A stretch of 64,000 bases of DNA from Polaribacter sp. NJDZ03 (lineage in GTDB: Bacteria; Bacteroidota; Bacteroidia; Flavobacteriales; Flavobacteriaceae), in NCBI RefSeq assembly GCF_019263805.1, contig NZ_CP079195.1, positions 3,645,001 through 3,709,000 on the forward strand. Direction: 5' to 3'. The position numbers and the translations under genes were made by a program. Under the pieces are notes generated by a model. That model was given only the letters and a program-made list of their open reading frames with translations. It did not search any database and was not told the DNA's origin. Below are positions 45,238-54,093 of this stretch, piece after piece (the stretch's first letter is position 1; each line of letters opens with the position of its first letter).

Positions 45238-46098
45238 TTAATGACTCAAAGTACCTGCATTTACAACCGGAGACGCTTCTTTATCTCCACACAAAATAAC
45301 TAATAAATTACTTACCATTGCTGCTTTGCGTTCATCATCTAACTCAACAATTTGTTTTCTACTTAATTCGTTTAAAGCCATTTCTACCATTTCCACAGCA
45401 CCTTGTACAATTTTATGTCTTGCAGCTACAATTGCAGTTGCTTGTTGTCTTTTTAACATGGCAGAAGCAATTTCATTAGCATAGGCTAAATATCCAATTC
45501 TTGCTTCTAAAACTTCAATACCTGCAATTGTTAAACGTTCGTCAATTTCTTTTTCTAAAGCTTCAGAAACTTCGTTAACACTAGAACGTAAAGTAATATC
45601 TTCGTCATGGCCTTCATCTGCAAAATTATCATACGGATACATACTTGCTAATTTTCTTACAGCAGCATCTGTTTGTACTCGTACAAAGTTTTCGTAATTA
45701 TCAACATCAAAAGCAGCTTTATACGTATCTGTTACTCTCCAAACCAAAATGGTAGAAATCATAATCGGATTTCCTAATTTATCATTTACTTTTAAACGTT
45801 CAGAATCGAAATTACTAGCTCTTAAAGAAATTGTTTTTTTTCTAAATAAGGGATTTGCCCAATACAAACCATTCGTTTTAATGGTTCCTACATATTTACC
45901 AAATAATAAAATCACTTTAGAAGTATTTGGGTTTACCAAAATAAAGCCGAAGAAACCAAAAAAGCCAATTAAACTAACAACCATATACATAATTGTTTCT
46001 TCTATAGTAGACAATACAATACCACCAATAAATAATAGTATTACTATTAATAACATTAAATAACCGTTTGCTGGTTTAATAATTTTCTCTGCTTTCAT
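45238..46098 (-). CDS. SPFH/Band 7 domain membrane protein
   Basis: 286 residues. Two hydrophobic helices at about 13-30 and 32-52 are followed by an SPFH (stomatin/prohibitin) domain: NPNTSKVILLFGKYVGTIKTNGLYWANP, RASNFDSERLKVNDKLGNPI and VQTDAAVRKLASMYPYDN. An alpha-rich oligomerisation segment follows (IDERLTIAGIEVLEARIGYLAY, RQQATAIVAARHKIVQG). Such proteins form membrane rings or microdomain scaffolds; this one faces the cytosol or periplasm with an unknown client. It heads a five-gene operon and is divergent from the S1/P1 nuclease gene. Confidence 0.93.
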   Translation of the reverse strand: MKAEKIIKPANGYLMLLIVILLFIGGIVLSTIEETIMYMVVSLIGFFGFFGFILVNPNTSKVILLFGKYVGTIKTNGLYWANPLFRKKTISLRASNFDSERLKVNDKLGNPIMISTILVWRVTDTYKAAFDVDNYENFVRVQTDAAVRKLASMYPYDNFADEGHDEDITLRSSVNEVSEALEKEIDERLTIAGIEVLEARIGYLAYANEIASAMLKRQQATAIVAARHKIVQGAVEMVEMALNELSRKQIVELDDERKAAMVSNLLVILCGDKEASPVVNAGTLSH

Positions 46099-46166
46099 AT
46101 AAATTTATTTAAAGTGATATTAAAATCATATCGTAAAGATATAATATTATTTTTGAGAATTACAAA

Positions 46167-46194
46167 TTTGGTGAAGAATAATTTTATAAATTTG
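46167..46194 (+). promoter_or_regulatory. Probable promoter of the S1/P1 nuclease gene
   Basis: TAAATTTG at 46187-46194 is a perfect TAnnTTTG, 26 bases before the start codon. The nearest TTTG (46167-46170) is at 16 bp, shorter than the usual 19. Confidence 0.55.
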
Positions 46195-46220
46195 TTGAAA
46201 CATAATTTTAAAAACATAAG

Positions 46221-47000
46221 ATGAAGATTAAAGTACTTTTTATACTATCGATATTTTTATTCTCAAATTTTTCAGCAGAAGAAACTGTTTTTTGGGGACC
46301 AACAGGACATAGAACTACAGGTAAAATAGCAGAACATCATTTAACAAAAAAAGCAAAAAGAAAAATTGATAAATTGTTAAAGGGACAAAGTTTGGCTTTT
46401 GTATCCACCTTTGGTGATGAAATAAAATCTGATAAAAAATACAATGAATTTTATTCTTGGCATTATGTAAATATGGGCTTAGATGAAAAGTATGCAGATG
46501 CAGCAAAAAATCCGGCAGGAGATATTGTTACTGGTATCTATAAATGTGTAGCGGTTTTAAAGAATGATAATAGTTCTGAAGAAGATAAAGTTTTCTATTT
46601 AAAAATGTTGGTACATTTAGTTGGAGATTTACACCAACCAATGCATGTTGGGCAAAGAGAAGATAAAGGAGGAAATACAATACAATTGCAGTGGTTTGGT
46701 AAGGGTACAAACTTACACTCGGTTTGGGATTCTAAAATAATAGAAGAATATAACATGAGTTATATAGAACTGGCTGAAAACGCCAAAGATTTATCAAAAG
46801 CAGAAATTAAAGCTATTGAAAAAGGAACAGTTGTAGATTGGGTAGATGAAGTTCATGAAGTTACAAAAGAAGTTTATAAATCTGTAAAAGTTGGTGAGAA
46901 TTTAAAATATAGATATTCTTATGATCATTTAGGAACTGTAAGAACTCAATTACAAAAAGGAGGAATTCGTTTGGCAAAAATTTTAAACGATATTTTCTAG
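46221..47000 (+). CDS. S1/P1-type zinc-dependent nuclease, secreted
   Basis: 259 residues with a signal peptide (cleavage near residue 24, so that Trp25 becomes the mature N-terminus, as the family needs for zinc binding). Zinc ligands are in FWGPTGHRTTGKIAEHHL, FYSWHYVNMG, HLVGDLHQPMHVGQREDKGGN and NLHSVWDSKII. It is an exported enzyme of the fungal S1/P1 type that degrades single-stranded nucleic acid or acts as a 3'-nucleotidase, probably for phosphate or nucleoside scavenging. The C-terminus ends in a helix without any secretion tag. Confidence 0.94.
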   Translation: MKIKVLFILSIFLFSNFSAEETVFWGPTGHRTTGKIAEHHLTKKAKRKIDKLLKGQSLAFVSTFGDEIKSDKKYNEFYSWHYVNMGLDEKYADAAKNPAGDIVTGIYKCVAVLKNDNSSEEDKVFYLKMLVHLVGDLHQPMHVGQREDKGGNTIQLQWFGKGTNLHSVWDSKIIEEYNMSYIELAENAKDLSKAEIKAIEKGTVVDWVDEVHEVTKEVYKSVKVGENLKYRYSYDHLGTVRTQLQKGGIRLAKILNDIF

Positions 47001-47019
47001 TAAAAACAATATTTCTAAT

Positions 47020-47160
47020 AAAAGAGGCTGTTTAAAAAGGGCGTTTTTTGTCAATCTGAATTTATTTCAGATTCTTATGAATTTTGAAATTCAGTACGTT
47101 GAGATACTGAAACAAGTTCAGTATGACAATATATAATCCTTTTTTAGACAACCTTTTTTT
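47020..47160. repeat. Nested inverted-repeat element, MITE/REP-like
   Basis: An outer pair (AAAAGAGGCTGTTTAAAAAGG at 47020-47040 in outline; complement-like CCTTTTTTAGACAACCTTTTT at 47139-47159) encloses an inner pair (TTGTCAATCTGAATTTATTT at 47049 onward; GAGATACTGAAACAAGTTCA at 47101 onward, arm to 47129). The arms match with a few substitutions. There is no ORF inside. The inner CTGAA...TTCAG arms resemble intergenic repeats common in flavobacterial genomes. The final T-run may also terminate the nuclease gene. Confidence 0.65.
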
Positions 47161-47216
47161 TGTTAAGGATTAGTTAATTGTTTTTTAATAAGATATCTTC
47201 TTTGTAAGTTTATAAA

Positions 47217-47723
47217 ATGCTAAAAAACGGTTTCTATACTTTGTTATTTTTCTCCCTTTTATTTTCCTGTAAAAAAGGAGAAGTAAAAGAAGTATCACAA
47301 AAAGTAAGCTCAGTAAAGTCTTATACATATAATGAGTTAAAGCCTTTGTTAGAAAAAAATGATGGTAAAACGTATGTAGTAAATTTTTGGGCAACTTGGT
47401 GTGCGCCTTGTGTAAAAGAATTACCTGCGTTTGAAAAATTAAACCAAGAATATGAAGCTAAAAATGTAGAGGTTATTTTGGTGAGTTTAGATTTTCCTAA
47501 ACAAGTAGATAAAAGATTAATTCCTTTTATTAATAAACATAATTTACAGTCTAAAGTGGTTTTATTAAATGATATAAATGAAGATGTTTGGATTAAAGCA
47601 ATCGATTCTACTTGGTCTGGAGCATTACCTGCCACATTAATTTACAATGCAAAAGGTAGAAAGTTTTACGAACAATCTTTTGATTATGAAAAACTAGAGT
47701 CTGAATTAAAAACGATTTTATAA
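47217..47723 (+). CDS. TlpA-like thioredoxin-fold lipoprotein
   Basis: 168 residues, lipoprotein signal with lipobox LLFSC (Cys18). The thioredoxin domain has FWATWCAPCVKELPAFEKL with the redox pair Cys62-Cys65 and the cis-proline loop in GALPATLIYN. It is a periplasmic disulfide reductase of the TlpA/ResA type, probably handling cytochrome or other envelope thiols. The next gene, another thioredoxin-fold protein, starts 8 bases later and is presumably cotranscribed. Confidence 0.92.
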   Translation: MLKNGFYTLLFFSLLFSCKKGEVKEVSQKVSSVKSYTYNELKPLLEKNDGKTYVVNFWATWCAPCVKELPAFEKLNQEYEAKNVEVILVSLDFPKQVDKRLIPFINKHNLQSKVVLLNDINEDVWIKAIDSTWSGALPATLIYNAKGRKFYEQSFDYEKLESELKTIL

Positions 47724-47731
47724 ACGAATAA

Positions 47732-48346
47732 ATGAACGATATGAAATATACAAAATCAATTTTAATATTATTTGTAGTTTTATTAGCAAGTGCTTTTACT
47801 ATAAAAACTGCAGATGGTTACCAGGTAGGTGACACTATAGAAGATTTTAAGTTAAAAAATATTGATGATAGAATGGTTTCTTTATCAGATTATTCTGATG
47901 CAAAGGGATTTGTTATCATTTTTACGTGCAATACGTGTCCGTATTCTATAGCTAATGAAGATAGAATAATTGCTTTAGATTTAAAATATAAGAAATTAGG
48001 TTTTCCTGTAATTTCAATTAATCCAAATGACCCAAAAGCATCTAAAGGAGATAGTTTAGAAGACATGAAGGTTAGAGCAGCAGAAAAAGGATTCATGTTT
48101 CCTTATTTGTTAGATGAAGGGCAAAAGGTATATCCTAAATTTGGAGCAACAAAAACACCACATGTGTTTATTGTAAGCAAGCCAAGTATGAAAGTTGAAT
48201 ATATTGGTGCAATAGACAATAGTTCTAGAGATGAAGATGCTGTAACAGAAAAATATGTAGAAAATGTTATTGATGCTTTATTGTTAGGCAAAAAACCAAC
48301 AAAAACAACCACAAGAGCAATTGGTTGTTCTGTTAAGGTATTATAA
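47732..48346 (+). CDS. Peroxiredoxin-like / redoxin thioredoxin-fold protein
   Basis: 204 residues with a signal peptide (ILILFVVLLASAFTIKTA). The AhpC/TSA-like domain contains GDTIEDFKLKNIDDRMVSLSDY, FTCNTCPYSIANEDR (Cys66-Cys69) and the PHVFIVSK cis-Pro strand. The CxxC pair with Thr before Cys resembles periplasmic thioredoxin-like proteins rather than a true 2-Cys peroxiredoxin. It shares an operon with the TlpA-like gene. A second ATG at 47741 is an equally possible start. Confidence 0.9.
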   Translation: MNDMKYTKSILILFVVLLASAFTIKTADGYQVGDTIEDFKLKNIDDRMVSLSDYSDAKGFVIIFTCNTCPYSIANEDRIIALDLKYKKLGFPVISINPNDPKASKGDSLEDMKVRAAEKGFMFPYLLDEGQKVYPKFGATKTPHVFIVSKPSMKVEYIGAIDNSSRDEDAVTEKYVENVIDALLLGKKPTKTTTRAIGCSVKVL

Positions 48347-48387
48347 GAGAAATGATTTAGAGATTAATTGAACTTTTTCCTCTATTT

Positions 48388-48421
48388 ACAAAAAATCCCA
48401 AGTTTTCACTTGGGGTTTTTT
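48388..48421. terminator. Bidirectional terminator
   Basis: ATCCCAAG and CTTGGGGT pair around a 6-base loop (TTTTCA), with an A-run before and a T-run after. It lies between the redoxin gene and the convergent helicase gene. Confidence 0.85.
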
Positions 48422-48450
48422 ATGCTATAATTTTAAAAGGTGGGCTAAGT

Positions 48451-49692
48451 TTAATACCAACGTTTTTTATTCTTCTTAGAAGCTTCAGACTTTCTTCCTT
48501 TGTTATGTTTGCTTTCCGTGTTTGGTTGTTTTTTTCTGTGTTTTGGAGGAGCAATAGGGTAAGGATGTTCTGCAATAATTTTAATTCTTTTTTCAATTAA
48601 AGTTTCAATTAATTTAATATATGCATTTTCATCTGGAGAGCAGAAAGAAAATGCAATTCCAGATTTACCAGCTCTACCAGTTCTACCAATTCTGTGAATA
48701 TACGTTTCTGGTATGTTTGGTATATCAAAATTAATAATGGCATCTACATTTGTAATGTCAATTCCACGCGCTGCAACATCTGTCGCAATTAAAATATTTG
48801 CTTTTTTATCTTTAAAATCTTCTATAGCTTTGTTACGTATAGCTTGGGTTTTATCACCATGAATACTCGTAACTTTATACCCGTTTTTAAGTAGTGATTC
48901 TTCTAATTTATCGACACCAAACTTTGTACGTCTAAAAATAATTATTTTCCCGTTTATGGTGTTTCTTAACAAATGCAAACATAAATCGGTTTTGTTTTTC
49001 TTTGGAAGATAATACAATAACTGACCAATATTTTTTGCGGTAGTTTCTTCTGGATTTATTTCAATCTTAATGGGACTTTTTAAAATCCTTTTAGCCAATT
49101 CATCTATTTTTTCTGGAATTGTTGCAGAAAAAAGTAATGTTTGTTTTTGCTTAGGACATAATGCTTCTATTTTTTTAACATCGGCAATAAAGCCCATGTC
49201 TAGCATTAAATCTGCTTCATCTAAAACAAAAATTTCAATAGCACTTAAATCGATGTTTCCTTGTAATTGTAAATCAATTAATCTACCAGGAGTTGCAACT
49301 AAAACATCTACACCTTTACCTAATATTTCTTTTTGAGGTTCTAAAGATACACCTCCAAAAACAGCGGTAGTTTTTAAATCTGTGTATTTGGTATAGCTTA
49401 CAAAATTCTCTAAAATTTGTATTGCCAACTCACGAGTTGGTGTTATAATTAAAGATTTTATCTTCTTTTTAGTTTTTTTATCCTCTTCTACTTCTTTGTC
49501 TAATAAAAGCTGAATTATTGGCAAAGCAAAAGCAGCAGTTTTTCCAGTACCTGTTTGTGCAGAAACAATTACGTTTTTTTTAGCTAAAACTAAAGGAATT
49601 GCTTTTTCTTGTACTTGGGTTGGTCTGTGAAATCGCTCTTCAGCAACTGCTTTTAAGATGGATTTATGTAAAGGTAATTCAGAAAACTGCAT
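48451..49692 (-). CDS. DEAD-box ATP-dependent RNA helicase
   Basis: 413 residues. Motif I is AQTGTGKT (45-52), Ia PTRELA (85-90), Ib TPGR (134-137), II DEAD (158-161) and III SAT (189-191). Motifs IV-VI follow, with IIFRRTKFGVDKL, DVAARGIDI and HRIGRTGRAG. The C-terminus ends in a short basic tail (KQPNTESKHNKGRKSEASKK). The compact length and tail match RhlE-like helicases involved in RNA decay, ribosome assembly or cold adaptation. Confidence 0.97.
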   Translation of the reverse strand: MQFSELPLHKSILKAVAEERFHRPTQVQEKAIPLVLAKKNVIVSAQTGTGKTAAFALPIIQLLLDKEVEEDKKTKKKIKSLIITPTRELAIQILENFVSYTKYTDLKTTAVFGGVSLEPQKEILGKGVDVLVATPGRLIDLQLQGNIDLSAIEIFVLDEADLMLDMGFIADVKKIEALCPKQKQTLLFSATIPEKIDELAKRILKSPIKIEINPEETTAKNIGQLLYYLPKKNKTDLCLHLLRNTINGKIIIFRRTKFGVDKLEESLLKNGYKVTSIHGDKTQAIRNKAIEDFKDKKANILIATDVAARGIDITNVDAIINFDIPNIPETYIHRIGRTGRAGKSGIAFSFCSPDENAYIKLIETLIEKRIKIIAEHPYPIAPPKHRKKQPNTESKHNKGRKSEASKKNKKRWY

Positions 49693-49707
49693 TGATTATT
49701 TTTTATG

Positions 49708-49715
49708 CAAAGATA
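49708..49715 (-). promoter_or_regulatory. -7 element of the helicase promoter
   Basis: On the minus strand this reads TATCTTTG, a perfect TAnnTTTG located 16 bases before the start codon. The sequence at the expected -33 position is AAAA, not TTTG. Confidence 0.6.
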
Positions 49716-50315
49716 GTTTAATTGTATCAATGCATTTTGTATTTATAAAATTTTGAATAATGAACGTTTTATTTACGTATATAAATGGATTTCACTTGAA
49801 ATGGATTCTTTTTTTATAGCTTTTCATATTTGTAGCTTTTTAATATCTATAATAAAAAGATGATTAGAATGATGTGTCTATTTTTAGTCTAACCAATTCT
49901 TACCCGAAATTTAACTGGATCTAAAAAAGACGTTATCAAGCTAAGCTTTTGTACAATTTGATGCTAATCCGGATAAAGTTGATATCTTAGTAGCTGTTTA
50001 ACTTCTATAAATTAGAAAAGTTGCAGAAGGCAAATTGACCTTAAAAAGTTTAGAAAAAAAAATGAAGTTATAGATTATAAGCAAAAGCCAAATTTTAATG
50101 GTTTTAAAGTGGATTTATTTAGATCATTTTATAGGCGGAATTATAATATAATTAACCTATTAAACTTTGTAGGCATCCTTAGAAATATTAATATTGGGGC
50201 TTTAAAAAAAAGGGGCTCACTATTTATGTAAAACGTAATTAGTAAGACCTTATTATTCTCCTTTAACTTAAAAGTTTTAAAAATAAAACTGATACTAAAT
50301 ACCAAATAGAAACAG
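49716..50315. other. Intergenic region with a decayed gene
   Basis: 600 bp between the divergent helicase and dsbD genes. The left part carries only the helicase upstream region. The middle and right part (49940-50240) holds a plus-strand coding relic, listed separately. No promoter of the perfect type is visible for dsbD. Confidence 0.6.
49940..50240 (+). pseudogene. Degraded M16 (insulinase-type) peptidase C-terminus
   Basis: Reading from 49945 in one frame gives AFVQFDANPDKVDILVAV, two stop codons (49999 and 50008), then IRKVAEGKLTLKSLEKK. After a one-base frame change in a run of nine A (about 50054-50062) it continues VIDYKQKPNFNGFKVD, LFRSFYRRNYNIIN, and later ALKKRGSLFM. This order matches the C-terminal end of M16 zinc peptidases: a xxFxxDPDKVDxLV strand, a KxAEGKLTxxxLEK helix, a NGFWLDxLRSYY-like helix and a final LKKAAKxYF helix. 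The remainder of the gene is gone. Confidence 0.45.
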
Positions 50316-52295
50316 ATGAAGAAAATAATTTTAATTTTATTATTAACGCTTGGGTTTGCATCATACGCTCAGGTTTTTGAACCTGTAAAATGGACTACTT
50401 CTGTAGAAAAGGTATCAGAAACAGAATACAATCTTATCGCAAAGGCAAGTATAGATAGAGGTTGGCATTTATATTCTCAAAATGTGCCAGAAGATGGACC
50501 AATACCTACTTCATTTACTTTTGAAGAAAATGAAGGTTATTCCTTAATAGATAATGTTGTAGAAGAAGAGGGACATACAATAGATGATCCTGTTTTTAAT
50601 ATGGTTATTAAGTTTTTTGAAGACAGTGCAACTTTTAAGCAAAAGGTAAAAATTACAAGCACAGAACTTACTGCAATAATAGGAGAAGTAGAGTTTATGG
50701 TTTGTGATGATAGCAAATGTCTTCCGCCTACCTATGTAGATTTAGAATTTAAGTTAAAAAATACAACGGTTACAAAAGATATCTCAGCTGCAAGTATAAC
50801 ATCAGAAAAAGAAAGTGTTATAAAAAGTACCACGACAAACACACCAAGTGAAGACAATAATCAAAGAGGTTTAATTTCAATCTTTTTAATTGCCTTTATA
50901 TCTGGTTTTGCTGCATTGTTAACGCCTTGTGTGTTCCCGATGATACCAATGACGGTGAGCTTTTTTACAAAACAAAGTAAAACAAAGGCTGCAGGAATTA
51001 AAAATGCAATTATTTACGGACTTTCAATTATTGTAATTTATGTTTTATTAGGTGTTTTAGTCAGTCTTCTTTTCGGAGCAGATGCATTAAATGCACTTTC
51101 TACAAATGTGTGGTTTAACGTTATCTTCTTTGTTTTATTATTGGTTTTTGCAGCCTCTTTTTTAGGTGCTTTCGAAATTATGTTACCAAATTCTTGGGCA
51201 AATAAAGTAGATTCTCAAGCAGATAGAGGAGGTTTAATTGGAATCTTTTTTATGGCTTTGGCACTGGCTATTGTATCCTTTTCTTGTACAGGCCCTATTG
51301 TTGGTACTTTATTAGTAGAAGCTGCAGCCGGAGGAAGTCAAATAGGTCCAATTGTGGGCATGTTAGGTTTTTCTTTAGCAATTGCTTTACCATTTGCATT
51401 ATTTGCAGCTTTTCCTGGTTGGTTAAATTCTTTGCCAAAATCTGGTGGTTGGTTAAACACTGTAAAAGTAGTTTTAGGATTCTTAGAACTTGCTTTGGCT
51501 TTCAAATTCTTATCGAATGCAGATTTAGTGCTTCAATTACATTGGTTAGAAAGAGAAGTGTTTATTGCTATTTGGATTGCCGTTTTTGGAGGGTTAACTT
51601 TATATCTTTTCGGAAAAATACAATTACCACATGATTCTCCGATAAAACATATTTCTGTTGGTAGATTAGGTTTGGGATTATTTTCATTAACTTTTACATT
51701 ATATATGTTACCAGGTTTATGGGGAGCACCTTTAAATTTAATTAGCGCTTTTCCACCACCACAGCATTATAGCGAATCTCCTTACGGAGTAGGTTATATG
51801 AAACTAGGTTCTGGAGATGCTTCTCAGACAGAAATTCCTGATGGAGCACATTTAATGCCTCCACATAATATTTTATCATTTAATGACTATGATAAAGGTT
51901 TGGCGTATGCTAAAAAAGTAGGGAAGCCAGTAATGATGGACTTTACAGGACATGCTTGTGTAAATTGTAGAAAAATGGAGCAAAATGTTTGGGTGCAACC
52001 AAATATTTTAAAAATGCTTAAAAATGACGTAATTTTAATTTCGTTATATGTTGATGATAAACGAAAGTTAGCGGATGATGAAGTGGTAGAAAGTAAATTA
52101 AGACCTGGTAAAAAATTAAAGTATATTGGTCAGAAATGGAGTGAAATGCAAACCATTAAATACAAGACCAATACGCAACCTTTTTATGTTTTAATGAATC
52201 ATGATGAAGAAGATTTAAATGCGCCAGTAGGATATACGCCTAATAGCGATGAATATTATAATTGGATGAAAGAAGGTATTAAAAAATTTAAATAA
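50316..52295 (+). CDS. dsbD: Thiol:disulfide interchange protein DsbD
   Basis: 659 residues. It has a signal peptide, then an N-terminal periplasmic DsbD-alpha domain with the redox pair in [12 protein letters not shown] (about residues 130-136). A CcdA-type membrane core of eight helices follows (about 190-440), with Cys residues in [12 protein letters not shown] and FSCTGPIVG. The C-terminal thioredoxin domain has [11 protein letters not shown] (Cys548-Cys551). It passes electrons from cytosolic thioredoxin to periplasmic substrates. The class V aminotransferase gene follows after 8 bp. The two thioredoxin-fold proteins at 47217-48346 are possible clients. Confidence 0.95.
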   Translation: MKKIILILLLTLGFASYAQVFEPVKWTTSVEKVSETEYNLIAKASIDRGWHLYSQNVPEDGPIPTSFTFEENEGYSLIDNVVEEEGHTIDDPVFNMVIKFFEDSATFKQKVKITSTELTAIIGEVEFMVCDDSKCLPPTYVDLEFKLKNTTVTKDISAASITSEKESVIKSTTTNTPSEDNNQRGLISIFLIAFISGFAALLTPCVFPMIPMTVSFFTKQSKTKAAGIKNAIIYGLSIIVIYVLLGVLVSLLFGADALNALSTNVWFNVIFFVLLLVFAASFLGAFEIMLPNSWANKVDSQADRGGLIGIFFMALALAIVSFSCTGPIVGTLLVEAAAGGSQIGPIVGMLGFSLAIALPFALFAAFPGWLNSLPKSGGWLNTVKVVLGFLELALAFKFLSNADLVLQLHWLEREVFIAIWIAVFGGLTLYLFGKIQLPHDSPIKHISVGRLGLGLFSLTFTLYMLPGLWGAPLNLISAFPPPQHYSESPYGVGYMKLGSGDASQTEIPDGAHLMPPHNILSFNDYDKGLAYAKKVGKPVMMDFTGHACVNCRKMEQNVWVQPNILKMLKNDVILISLYVDDKRKLADDEVVESKLRPGKKLKYIGQKWSEMQTIKYKTNTQPFYVLMNHDEEDLNAPVGYTPNSDEYYNWMKEGIKKFK

Positions 52296-52303
52296 TTTTA
52301 ATT

Positions 52304-53803
52304 ATGATTTCAGCAAATAAAAACAACATAGTAAAATCTGATTTAGAAAATTATTTTAATCAGTTTAAAAAAAATATCATTGGTATTAACCAGACTTTTC
52401 AATCTCCGTATGGGGAACAAAAATTAATCTATACAGATTGGACTGCAAGCGGAAGATTATATCGACCAATTGAAGAAAAGTTAATAAATGAATTTGGACC
52501 GTTTATAGCAAATACACATACAGAAACCTCTACTTCTGGTGCTGCTATGACTCTAGCGTACCATGAAGCTAGAAGTATTATTAAACGTCATGTGAATGCA
52601 AATGATAATGATGTTTTAATTACTTCCGGTACAGGGATGACAGGTGTTGTTAATAAATTTCAGAGGATTTTAGGTTTAAAAGTTTCAGAAAATTTAAAAG
52701 AACATACTCATATTCCAGACGAAATTAGACCTATTGTTTTTGTTTCTCATATGGAGCATCATTCTAACCATACATCTTGGATAGAAACAATTGCAGATGT
52801 TGAGGTAGTTCCTTGTGATGATGAAGGTTTGTTATGTGTAAAGAAATTTGAAGAATGTATTAAGAAATACGAGCACAGAAAAATAAAGATTGCTTCTATA
52901 ACGTCCTGTTCTAATGTTACAGGAATTAAAACAGCGTATCATGAAGTTGCAAAACTAATACATAAATACAACGGACTCTGTTTTGTCGATTTTGCTTGTT
53001 GTGCTCCTTATGTAGATATAAATATGCACCCAGAAAATGAAGACGAACAGTTAGATGCCATCTTTTTTTCTCCACATAAATTTTTAGGTGGGCCAGGAAC
53101 TTCTGGAGTTTTAGTTTTTAATAAAAAATTGTATAAAAACGTGGTGCCAGATAACCCAGGTGGAGGTACAGTAAGCTATACAAATCCTTGGGGACAGCAT
53201 GATTATTTTGTAGATGTAGAAACAAGAGAAGATGGTGGAACACCAGGATTTATGCAGGCTATAAAAATTGCACTTTCTATTCAGTTGAAAGACAAAATGG
53301 GAGTTGTAAACATTAAGAAAAGGGAAGATGAAATAAATGCAGTAGTATTTGAAACTTTAGAAAGCCTTTCTGGAGTAAAAATATTAGCACCAAACCATAA
53401 AGACCGACTAAGTATTTTTTCTTTTTATTTTGAAAAACATCACTTTAATATGGTTGTAAAAATATTAAATGATAGATTCGGAATTCAAACTAGAGGAGGT
53501 TGTTCTTGTGCAGGAACTTACGGACATTTTTTATTGAATGTAGATCAAGCAACATCTAATAGAATAAAAGATGAAATATTGCTGGGTTGTAGTACAGACA
53601 AACCAGGTTGGATTCGTTTGTCAATTCATCCAACAATTACATCAGAAGAGTTAAACTTTATTTGTGATTCTCTAAAAGGACTGTCTGAAAATATTGAAGA
53701 ATGGTCTAAAGATTATAAATATGATAATCTTAAAAATGATTTTTCGCACAAGACCGTTCAGCCTATTGAAAAAGAGTTGGTAAAAAAGTGGTTTTCATTA
53801 TAA
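52304..53803 (+). CDS. Class V aminotransferase / cysteine-desulfurase-like PLP enzyme
   Basis: 499 residues with a PLP fold type I. The cofactor Lys259 is in FFSPHKFLGGPGTSGVLVF and the PLP-phosphate region is in LITSGTGMTGVVNKF. His of SHMEHHSNHTSW and Asp of FVDFACCAPYVD stack on the cofactor. RGGCSCAGTYGHFLL near residue 405 has the Cys position used as the nucleophile in cysteine desulfurases. The protein is about 100 residues longer than IscS/SufS, and the N-terminal region is distinct. Desulfurase or selenocysteine-lyase-like activity is likely but not certain. Adjacent to dsbD, perhaps cotranscribed. Confidence 0.88.
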   Translation: MISANKNNIVKSDLENYFNQFKKNIIGINQTFQSPYGEQKLIYTDWTASGRLYRPIEEKLINEFGPFIANTHTETSTSGAAMTLAYHEARSIIKRHVNANDNDVLITSGTGMTGVVNKFQRILGLKVSENLKEHTHIPDEIRPIVFVSHMEHHSNHTSWIETIADVEVVPCDDEGLLCVKKFEECIKKYEHRKIKIASITSCSNVTGIKTAYHEVAKLIHKYNGLCFVDFACCAPYVDINMHPENEDEQLDAIFFSPHKFLGGPGTSGVLVFNKKLYKNVVPDNPGGGTVSYTNPWGQHDYFVDVETREDGGTPGFMQAIKIALSIQLKDKMGVVNIKKREDEINAVVFETLESLSGVKILAPNHKDRLSIFSFYFEKHHFNMVVKILNDRFGIQTRGGCSCAGTYGHFLLNVDQATSNRIKDEILLGCSTDKPGWIRLSIHPTITSEELNFICDSLKGLSENIEEWSKDYKYDNLKNDFSHKTVQPIEKELVKKWFSL

Positions 53804-53889
53804 AGTTATTCCTTTAAGAGAGGTTTTTAATGAGAAAAAGACATGAAAATTAAATTAGTTAATTTACGGTTTTATTCATTTTAAGAATA

Positions 53890-53927
53890 TAAAAAAAGGG
53901 TTGTAGGAATACAATCCCTTCCTTTTT
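53890..53927 (+). terminator. Terminator after the aminotransferase gene
   Basis: AAGGGTTGTA and TACAATCCCTT pair with one bulged T around a GGAA loop. An A-run precedes and CCTTTTT follows. Confidence 0.6.
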
Positions 53928-54093
53928 GAAATTAATTTTATTTGAGTTTGTAAATTTCAACCTATATTTTATAATCCCAAAGGAGCTTTTCTAAATCCGT
54001 TAACTTCTAAGATTCTCTATAATAATAACATTGAATAACTGAATAGATATACCTGTTATATTGATTGTGAAAGCAGTTTAAATATTTTAAAAT

